A stretch of 64,000 bases of DNA from Meghimatium bilineatum (Eukaryota > Mollusca > Gastropoda > Stylommatophora > Philomycidae). The stretch lies in NCBI GenBank assembly GCA_034231615.1, contig CM067315.1, positions 17,649,513-17,713,512 on the forward strand, given 5' to 3'. The notes beneath the pieces are model-generated. The model saw nothing but the letters and a program-made list of their open reading frames with translations. It searched no databases and had not been told where the DNA came from. Every line of letters begins with the position of its first letter. Within the stretch, counting starts at the first letter, position 1. Shown one piece after another: positions 51,371 to 62,058 of the stretch. The position numbers and the translations under genes are program-made.

Positions 51371-54300
51371 TGGCTACAATAGACCAAATTCGTGTGTCCA
51401 GAATACAATTTCTGTTCTAGTAAGCTGCAGTACACTCAATTTGTTAGTTATATGCCAGAATACAACGAGATCTGACATACTAAACAGCAAGAGACCTAAT
51501 GTGTGTGTAGTACGCCAGTTTTCTGACGTTTCTAGCTGCAATACATTAAATTAGTGTGTAAATTGCCAGGATATACAGAGTTTTGTTGTAGAATGCTGCA
51601 GTACACTCAATTTGTGAGTAATATGCCAGAATACAACGAGTTCTAACGTAGTAAGCTACAATACACCAAATTCGTGTGTAGAATACAATTTCTGGTGTAG
51701 TAAGCTGCAATACAACGAAATCACGCGTAATAGACCAGAATACACTCAATTCTAGTGTAGAAAGCTTCAGTACAATGGGTTTGTGAGTAATATGCTAGAA
51801 TAACAGAGTTTTGGCGTACTAAACTGCAATAGACCCAATTCGTGCGTAATACGACAATTCTGAAGTAGTAAGCTACAATAGACCAAATTCGTGTGTCCAG
51901 AATACAATTTCTGTTCTAGTAAGCTGCAGTACACTCAATTTGTTAGTTATATGCCAGAATACAACGAGATCTGACATACTAAACAGCAAGAGACCTAATT
52001 TGTGTGTAGTACGCCAGTTTTCTGACGTCTTAAGCTGCAATACATCAAATTAGTGTGTAAATTGCCAGGATATACAGAGTTCTGTTGTAGAAAGCTGCAG
52101 TACACTCAATTTGTGAGTAATATGCCAGAATACAACGAGTTCTAACGTAGTAAGCTACAATACACCAAATTCGTGTGCAGAATACAATTTCTGGTGTAGT
52201 AAGCTGCAATACAACGAAATCACGAGTAATAGACCAGAATACACTCAATTCTAGTGTAGAAAGCTTCAGTACAATGGGTTTGTGAGTAATATGCTAGAAT
52301 CACAGAGTTTTGGCGTAGTAAACTGCAATAGACCCAATTCGTGCGTAATACGACAATTCTGAAGTAGTAAGCTACAATAGACCATATTCGTGTGTCCAGA
52401 ATACAATTTCTGGTGTAGTAACCTGCAGTACACTCAATTTGTTAGTTATATGCCAGAATACAACGAGATCTGACATACTAAACAGCAAGAGACCTAATTT
52501 GTGTGTAGTACGCCAGTTTTCTGACGTCTCTAGCTGCAATACATCAAATTAGTGTGTAAATTGCCAGTATATACAGAGTTCTGTTGTAGAAAGCTGCAGT
52601 ACACTCAATTTGTGAGTAATATGCCAGTATACAACGAGTTCTAACGTAGTAAGCTACAATACACCAAATTCGTGTGCAGAATACAATTTCTGGTGTAGTA
52701 AGCTGCAATACAACGAAATCACGTGTAATAGACCAGAATACACTCAATTCTAGTGTAGAAAGCTTCAGTACAATGGGTTTGTGAGTAATATGCTAGAATA
52801 ACAGAGTTTTGGCGTACTAAACTGCAATAGACCCAATTCGTGCGTAATACGACAATTCTGAAGTAGTAAGCTACAATAGACCAAATTCGTGTGTCCAGAA
52901 TACAATTTCTGTTCTAGTAAGCTGCAGTACACTCAATTTGTTAGTTATATGCCAGAATACAACGAGATCTGACATACTAAACAGCAAGAGACCTAATTTG
53001 TGTGTAGTACGCCAGTTTTCTGACGTCTTAAGCTGCAATACATCAAATTAGTGTGTAAATTGCCAGGATATACAGAGTTCTGTTGTAGAAAGCTGCAGTA
53101 CACTCAATTTGTGAGTAATATGCCAGAATACAACGAGTTCTAACGTAGTAAGCTACAATACACCAAATTCGTGTGCAGAATACAATTTCTGGTGTAGTAA
53201 GCTGCAATACAACGAAATCACGAGTAAAAGACCAGAATACACTCAATTCTAGTGTAGAAAGCTTCAGTACAATGGGTTTGTGAGTAATATGCTAGAATCA
53301 CAGAGTTTTGGCGTAGTAAACTGCAATAGACCCAATTCGTGCGTAATACGACAATTCTGAAGTAGTAAGTTACAATAGACCAAATTCGTGTGTCCAGAAT
53401 ACAATTTCTGTTCTAGTAAGCTGCAGTACACTCAATTTGTTAGTTATATGCCAGAATACAACGAGATCTGACATACTAAACAGCAAGAGACCTAATTTGT
53501 GAGTAGTACGCCAGTTTTCTGACGTCTCTAGCTGCAATACATCAAATTAGTGTGTAAATTGCCAGTATATACAGAGTTCTGTTGTAGAAAGCTGCAGTAC
53601 ACTCAATTTGTGAGTAATATGCCAGTATACAACGAGTTCTAACGTAGTAAGCTACAATACACCAAATTCGTGTGCAGAATACAATTTCTGGTGTAGTAAG
53701 CTGCAATACAACGAAATCACGTGTAATAGACCAGAATACACTCAATTCTAGTGTAGAAAGCGTCAGTACAATGGGTTTGTGAGTAATATGCTAGAATAAC
53801 AGAGTTTTGGCGTACTAAACTGCAATAGACCCAATTCGTGCGTAATACGACAATTCTGAAGTAGTAAGCTACAATAGACCAAATTCGTGTGTCCAGAATA
53901 CAATTTCTGTTCTAGTAAGCTGCAGTACACTCAATTTGTTAGTTATATGCCAGAATACAACGAGATCTGACATACTAAACAGCAAGAGACCTAATTTGTG
54001 TGTAGTACGCCAGTTTTCTGACGTCTCTAGCTGCAATACATCAAATTAGTGTGTAAATTGCCAGTATATACAGAGTTCTGTTGTAGAAAGCTGCAGTACA
54101 CTCAATTTGTGAGTAATATGCCAGTATACAACGAGTTCTAACGTAGTAAGCTACAATACACCAAATTCGTGTGCAGAATACAATTTCTGGTGTAGTAAGC
54201 TGCAATACAACGAAATCACGTGTAATAGACCAGAATACACTCAATTCTAGTGTAGAAAGCTTCAGTACAATGGGTTTGTGAGTAATATGCTAGAATAACA

Positions 54301-56357
54301 GAGTTTTGGCGTACTAAACTGCAATAGACCCAATTCGTGCGTAATACGACAATTCTGAAGTAGTAAGCTACAATAGACCAAATTCGTGTGTCCAGAATAC
54401 AATTTCTGTTCTAGTAAGCTGCAGTACACTCAATTTGTTAGTTATATGCCAGAATACAACGAGATCTGACATACTAAACAGCAAGAGACCTAATTTGTGT
54501 GTAGTACGCCAGTTTTCTGACGTCTTAAGCTGCAATACATCAAATTAGTGTGTAAATTGCCAGGATATACAGAGTTCTGTTGTAGAAAGCTGCAGTACAC
54601 TCAATTTGTGAGTAATATGCCAGAATACGAGTTCTAACGTAGTAAGCTACAATACACCAAATTCGTGTGCAGAATACAATTTCTGGTGTAGTAAGCTGCA
54701 ATACAACGAAATCACGTGTAATAGACCAGAATACACTCAATTCTAGTGTAGAAAGCTTCAGTACAATGGGTTTGTGAGTAATATGCTAGAATAACAGAGT
54801 TTTGGCGTACTAAACTGCAATAGACCCAATTCGTGCGTAATACGACAATTCTGAAGTAGTAAGCTACAATAGACCATATTCGTGTGTCCAGAATACAATT
54901 TCTGGTGTAGTAACCTGCAGTACACTCAATTTGTTAGTTATATGCCAGAATACAACGAGATCTGACATACTAAACAGCAAGAGACCTAATTTGTGTGTAG
55001 TACGCCAGTTTTCTGACGTCTCTAGCTGCAATACATCAAATTAGTGTGTAAATTGCCAGTATATACAGAGTTCTGTTGTAGAAAGCTGCAGTACACTCAA
55101 TTTGTGAGTAATATGCCAGTATACAACGAGTTCTAACGTAGTAAGCTACAATACACCAAATTCGTGTGCAGAATACAATTTCTGGTGTAGTAAGCTGCAA
55201 TACAACGAAATCACGTGTAATAGACCAGAATACACTCAATTCTAGTGTAGAAAGCTTCAGTACAATGGGTTTGTGAGTAATATGCTAGAATAACAGAGTT
55301 TTGGCGTACTAAACTGCAATAGACCCAATTCGTGCTTAATACGACAATTCTGAAGTAGTAAGCTACAATAGACCAAATTCGTGTGTCCAGAATACAATTT
55401 CTGTTCTAGTAAGCTGCAGTACACTCAATTTGTTAGTTATATGCCAGAATACAACGAGATCTGACATACTAAACAGCAAGAGACCTAATTTGTGTGTAGT
55501 ACGCCAGTTTTCTGACGTCTTAAGCTGCAATACATCAAATTAGTGTGTAAATTGCCAGGATATACAGAGTTCTGTTGTAGAAAGCTGATGTACACTCAAT
55601 TTGTGAGTAATATGCCAGAATACAACGAGTTCTAACGTAGTAAGCTACAATACACCAAATTCGTGTGCAGAATACAATTTCTGGTGTAGTAAGCTGCAAT
55701 ACAACGAAATCACGAGTAATAGACCAGAATACACTCAATTCTAGTGTAGAAAGCTTCAGTACAATGGGTTTGTGAGTAATATGCTAGAATCACAGAGTTT
55801 TGGCGTAGTAAACTGCAATAGACCCAATTCGTGCGTAATACGACAATTCTGAAGTAGTAAGCTACAATAGACCAAATTCGTGTGTCCAGAATACAATTTC
55901 TGTTCTAGTAAGCTGCAGTACACTCAATTTGTTAGTTATATGCCAGAATACAACGAGATCTGACATACTAAACAGCAAGAGACCTAATTTGTGTGTAGTA
56001 CGCCAGTTTTCTGACGTTTCTAGCTGCAATACATCAAATTAGTGTGTAAATTGCCAGGATATACAGAGTTCTGTTGTAGAATGCTGCAGTACACTCAATT
56101 TGTGAGTAATATGCCAGAATACAACGAGTTCTAACGTAGTAAGCTACAATACACCAAATTCGTGTGCAGAATACAATTTCTGGTGTAGTAAGCTGCAATA
56201 CAACGAAATCACGTGTAATAGACCAGAATACACTCAATTCTAATGTAGAAAGCTTCAGTACAATGGGTTTGTGAGTAATATGCTAGAATAACAGAGTTTT
56301 GGCGTACTAAACTGCAATAGACCCAATTCGTGCGTAATACGACAATTCTGAAGTAGT

Positions 56358-56798
56358 AAGCTACAATAGACCAAATTCGTGTGTCCAGAATACAATTTCT
56401 GTTCTAGTAAGCTGCAGTACACTCAATTTGTTAGTTATATGCCAGAATACAACGAGATCTGACATACTAAACAGCAAGAGACCTAATTTGTGTGTAGTAC
56501 GCCAGTTTTCTGACGTCTTAAGCTGCAATACATCAAATTAGTGTGTAAATTGCCAGGATATACAGAGTTCTGTTGTAGAAAGCTGCAGTACACTCAATTT
56601 GTGAGTAATATGCCAGAATACAACGAGTTCTAACGTAGTAAGCTACAATACACAAAATTCGTGTGCAGAATACAATTTCTGGTGTAGTAAGCTGCAATAC
56701 AACGAAATCACGAGTAATAGACCAGAATACACTCAATTCTAGTGTAGAAAGCTTCAGTACAATGGGTTTGTGAGTAATATGCTAGAATCACAGAGTTT
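56358..56798 (+). repeat. 441-bp deletion unit
   Basis: Same deletion junction and linked variants. It is followed by a unit with CCTAATGTGTG, as at 58906 and 62059. Confidence 0.93.
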
Positions 56799-58293
56799 TG
56801 GCTACAATAGACCAAATTCGTGTGTCCAGAATACAATTTCTGTTCTAGTAAGCTGCAGTACACTCAATTTGTTAGTTATATGCCAGAATACAACGAGATC
56901 TGACATACTAAACAGCAAGAGACCTAATGTGTGTGTAGTACGCCAGTTTTCTGACGTTTCTAGCTGCAATACATTAAATTAGTGTGTAAATTGCCAGGAT
57001 ATACAGAGTTTTGTTGTAGAATGCTGCAATACACTCAATTTGTGAGTAATATGCCAGAATACAACGAGTTCTAACGTAGTAAGCTACAATACACCAAATT
57101 CGTGTGTAGAATACAATTTCTGGTGTAGTAAGCTGCAATACAACGAAATCACGTGTACTAGACCAGAATACACTCAATTCTAGTGTAGAAAGCTTCAGTA
57201 CAATGGGTTTGTGAGTAATATGCTAGAATAACAGAGTTTTGGCGTACTAAACTGCAATAGACCCAATTCGTGCGTAATACGACAATTCTGAAGTAGTAAG
57301 CTACAATAGACCATATTCGTGTGTCCAGAATACAATTTCTGGTGTAGTAACCTGCAGTACACTCAATTTGTTAGTTATATGCCAGAATACAACGAGATCT
57401 GACATACTAAACAGCAAGAGACCTAATTTGTGTGTAGTACGCCAGTTTTCTGACGTCTTAAGCTGCAATACATCAAATTAGTGTGTAAATTGCCAGGATA
57501 TACAGAGTTCTGTTGTAGAAAGCTGCAGTACACTCAATTTGTGAGTAATATGCCAGAATACAACGAGTTCTAACGTAGTAAGCTACAATACACCAAATTC
57601 GTGTGCAGAATACAATTTCTGGTGTAGTAAGCTGCAATACAACGAAATCACGAGTAATAGACCAGAATACACTCAATTCTAGTGTAGAAAGCTTCAGTAC
57701 AATGGGTTTGTGAGTAATATGCTAGAATCACAGAGTTTTGGCGTAGTAAACTGCAATAGACCCAATTCGTGCGTAATACGACAATTCTGAAGTAGTAAGC
57801 TACAATAGACCATATTCGTGTCCAGAATACAATTTCTGGTGTAGTAACCTGCAGTACACTCAATTTGTTAGTTATATGCCAGAATACAACGAGATCTGAC
57901 ATACTAAACAGCAAGAGACCTAATTTGTGTGTAGTACGCCAGTTTTCTGACGTCTCTAGCTGCAATACATCAAATTAGTGTGTAAATTGCCAGTATATAC
58001 AGAGTTCTGTTGTAGAAAGCTGCAGTACACTCAATTTGTGAGTAATATGCCAGTATACAACGAGTTCTAACGTAGTAAGCTACAATACACCAAATTCGTG
58101 TGCAGAATACAATTTCTGGTGTAGTAAGCTGCAATACAACGAAATCACGAGTAATAGACCAGAATACACTCAATTCTAGTGTAGAAAGCTTCAGTACAAT
58201 GGGTTTGTGAGTAATATGCTAGAATCACAGAGTTTTGGCGTAGTAAACTGCAATAGACCCAATTCGTGCGTAATACGACAATTCTGAAGTAGT

Positions 58294-58905
58294 AAGCTAC
58301 AATAGACCAAATTCGTGTGTCCAGAATACAATTTCTGTTCTAGTAAGCTGCAGTACACTCAATTTGTTAGTTATATGCCAGAATACAACGAGATCTGACA
58401 TACTAAACAGCAAGAGACCTAATTTGTGTGTAGTACGCCAGTTTTCTGACGTTTCTAGCTGCAATACATCAAATTAGTGTGTAAATTGCCAGGATATACA
58501 GAGTTCTGTTGTAGAATGCTGCAGTACACTCAATTTGTGAGTAATATGCCAGAATACAACGAGATCTGACATACTAAACAGCAAGAGACCTAATTTGTGT
58601 GTAGTACGCCAGTTTTCTGACGTCTTAAGCTGCAATACATCAAATTAGTGTGTAAATTGCCAGGATATACAGAGTTCTGTTGTAGAAAGCTGCAGTACAC
58701 TCAATTTGTGAGTAATATGCCAGAATACAACGAGTTCTAACGTAGTAAGCTACAATACACAAAATTCGTGTGCAGAATACAATTTCTGGTGTAGTAAGCT
58801 GCAATACAACGAAATCACGAGTAATAGACCAGAATACACTCAATTCTAGTGTAGAAAGCTTCAGTACAATGGGTTTGTGAGTAATATGCTAGAATCACAG
58901 AGTTT
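58294..58905 (+). repeat. 612-bp expanded unit
   Basis: The unit starts as a GTTTCTAG-family monomer. Inside subrepeat 5 it jumps back at GCCAGAATACAACGAG to the matching place in subrepeat 2 (around 58545-58565), so subrepeats 3-5 occur twice (+171 bp = 52+59+60). The second pass is CTTAAG-family and ends with the 58-bp deletion of the 441-bp class: 441+171=612. Confidence 0.92.
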
Positions 58906-61398
58906 TGGCTACAATAGACCAAATTCGTGTGTCCAGAATACAATTTCTGTTCTAGTAAGCTGCAGTACACTCAATTTGTTAGTTATATGCCAGAATACAA
59001 CGAGATCTGACATACTAAACAGCAAGAGACCTAATGTGTGTGTAGTACGCCAGTTTTCTGACGTTTCTAGCTGCAATACATTAAATTAGTGTGTAAATTG
59101 CCAGGATATACAGAGTTTTGTTGTAGAATGCTGCAGTACACTCAATTTGTGAGTAATATGCCAGAATACAACGAGTTCTAACGTAGTAAGCTACAATACA
59201 CCAAATTCGTGTGTAGAATACAATTTCTGGTGTAGTAAGCTGCAATACAACGAAATCACGTGTACTAGACCAGAATACACTCAATTCTAGTGTAGAAAGC
59301 TTCAGTACAATGGGTTTGTGAGTAATATGCTAGAATAACAGAGTTTTGGCGTACTAAACTGCAATAGACCCAATTCGTGCGTAATACGACAATTCTGAAG
59401 TAGTAAGCTACAATAGACCATATTCGTGTGTCCAGAATACAATTTCTGGTGTAGTAACCTGCAGTACACTCAATTTGTTAGTTATATGCCAGAATACAAC
59501 GAGATCTGACATACTAAACAGCAAGAGACCTAATTTGTGTGTAGTACGCCAGTTTTCTGACGTCTTAAGCTGCAATACATCAAATTAGTGTGTAAATTGC
59601 CAGGATATACAGAGTTCTGTTGTAGAAAGCTGCAGTACACTCAATTTGTGAGTAATATGCCAGAATACAACGAGTTCTAACGTAGTAAGCTACAATACAC
59701 CAAATTCGTGTGCAGAATACAATTTCTGGTGTAGTAAGCTGCAATACAACGAAATCACGAGTAATAGACCAGAATACACTCAATTCTAGTGTAGAAAGCT
59801 TCAGTACAATGGGTTTGTGAGTAATATGCTAGAATCACAGAGTTTTGGCGTAGTAAACTGCAATAGACCCAATTCGTGCGTAATACGACAATTCTGAAGT
59901 AGTAAGCTACAATAGACCAAATTCGTGTGTCCAGAATACAATTTCTGTTCTAGTAAGCTGCAGTACACTCAATTTGTTAGTTATATGCCAGAATACAACG
60001 AGATCTGACATACTAAACAGCAAGAGACCTAATTTGTGTGTAGTACGCCAGTTTTCTGACGTTTCTAGCTGCAATACATCAAATTAGTGTGTAAATTGCC
60101 AGGATATACAGAGTTCTGTTGTAGAATGCTGCAGTACACTCAATTTGTGAGTAATATGCCAGAATACAACGAGTTCTAACGTAGTAAGCTACAATACACC
60201 AAATTCGTGTGCAGAATACAATTTCTGGTGTAGTAAGCTGCAATACAACGAAATCACGTGTAATAGACCAGAATACACTCAATTCTAGTGTAGAAAGCTT
60301 CAGTACAATGGGTTTGTGAGTAATATGCTAGAATAACAGAGTTTTGGCGTACTAAACTGCAATAGACCCAATTCGTGCGTAATACGACAATTCTGAAGTA
60401 GTAAGCTACAATAGACCAAATTCGTGTGTCCAGAATACAATTTCTGGTGTAGTAAGCTGCAGTACACTCAATTTGTTAGTTATATGCCAGAATACAACGA
60501 GATCTGACATACTAAACAGCAAGAGACCTAATTTGTGTGTAGTACGCCAGTTTTCTGACGTCTCTAGCTGCAATACATCAAATTAGTGTGTAAATTGCCA
60601 GTATATACAGAGTTCTGTTGCAGAAAGCTGCAGTACACTCAATTTGTGAGTAATATGCCAGAATACAACGAGTTCTAACGTAGTAAGCTACTATACACCA
60701 AATTCGTGTGCAGAATACAATTTCTGGTGTAGTAAGCTGCAATACAACGAAATAACGTGTAATAGACCAGAATACACTCAATTCTAGTGTAGAAAGCTTC
60801 AGTACAATGGGTTTGTGAGTAATATGCTAGAATAACAGAGTTTTGGCGTACTAAACTGCAATAGACCCAATTCGTGCGTTATACGACAATTCTGAAGTAG
60901 TAAGCTACAATACACCAAAGTCGTGTGTCCAGAATACAATTTATGTTCTAGTAAGCTGCAGTACACTCAATTTGTTAGTTATATGCCAGAATACAACGAG
61001 ATCTGACATACTAAACAGCAAGAGACCTAATTTGTGTGTAGTACGCCAGTTTTCTGACGTCTCTAGCTGCAATACATCAAATTAGTGTGTAAATTGCCAG
61101 GATATACAGAGCTGTTGTAGAAAGCTGCAGTACACTCAATTTGTGAGTAATATGCCAGAATACAACGAGTTATAACGTAGTAAGCTACAATACACCAAAT
61201 TCGTGTGCAGAATACAATTTCTGGTGTAGTAAGCTGCAATACAACGAAATCACGTGTAATAGACCATAATACACTCAATTCTAGTGTAGAAAGCTTCAGT
61301 ACAATGGTTTTGTGAGTAATATGCTAGAATAACAGAGTTTTGGCGTACTAAACTGCAATAGACCCAATTCGTGCGTAATACGACAATTCTGAAGTAGT

Positions 61399-61617
61399 AA
61401 GCTACAATAGACCAAATTCGTGTGTCCAGAATACAATTTCTGGTGTAGTAAGCTGCAATACAAGGAAATCACGTGTAATAGACCAGAATACACTCAATTC
61501 TAGTGTAGAAAGCTTCAGTACAATGGGTTTGTGAGTAATATGCTAGAATAACAGAGTTTTAGCGTAGTAAACTGCAATAGACCCAATTCGTGCGTAATAC
61601 GACAATTCTGAAGTAGT
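61399..61617 (+). repeat. 219-bp short unit
   Basis: Subrepeat 1 joined to subrepeat 7, preceded by a unit with ATGGTTTTGTG. It has GAATACACTC rather than GACTACACTC, and a private AAGGAAATC. Confidence 0.92.
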
Positions 61618-62058
61618 AAGCTACAATAGACCAAATTCGTGTGTCCAGAATACAATTTCTGTTCTAGTAAGCTGCAGTACACTCAATTTGTTAGTTATAT
61701 GCCAGAATACAACGAGATCTGACATACTAAACAGCAAGAGACCTAATTTGTGTGTAGTACGCCAGTTTTCTGACGTCTTAAGCTGCAATACATCAAATTA
61801 GTGTGTAAATTGCCAGGATATACAGAGTTCTGTTGTAGAAAGCTGCAGTACACTCAATTTGTGAGTAATATGCCAGAATACAACGAGTTCTAACGTAGTA
61901 AGCTACAATACACAAAATTCGTGTGCAGAATACAATTTCTGGTGTAGTAAGCTGCAATACAACGAAATCACGAGTAATAGACCAGAATACACTCAATTCT
62001 AGTGTAGAAAGCTTCAGTACAATGGGTTTGTGAGTAATATGCTAGAATCACAGAGTTT
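61618..62058 (+). repeat. 441-bp deletion unit
   Basis: Same deletion junction. The distance to the junction at 58906 is 3,153 bp, the same spacing as between 45456 and 48609. Confidence 0.93.
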
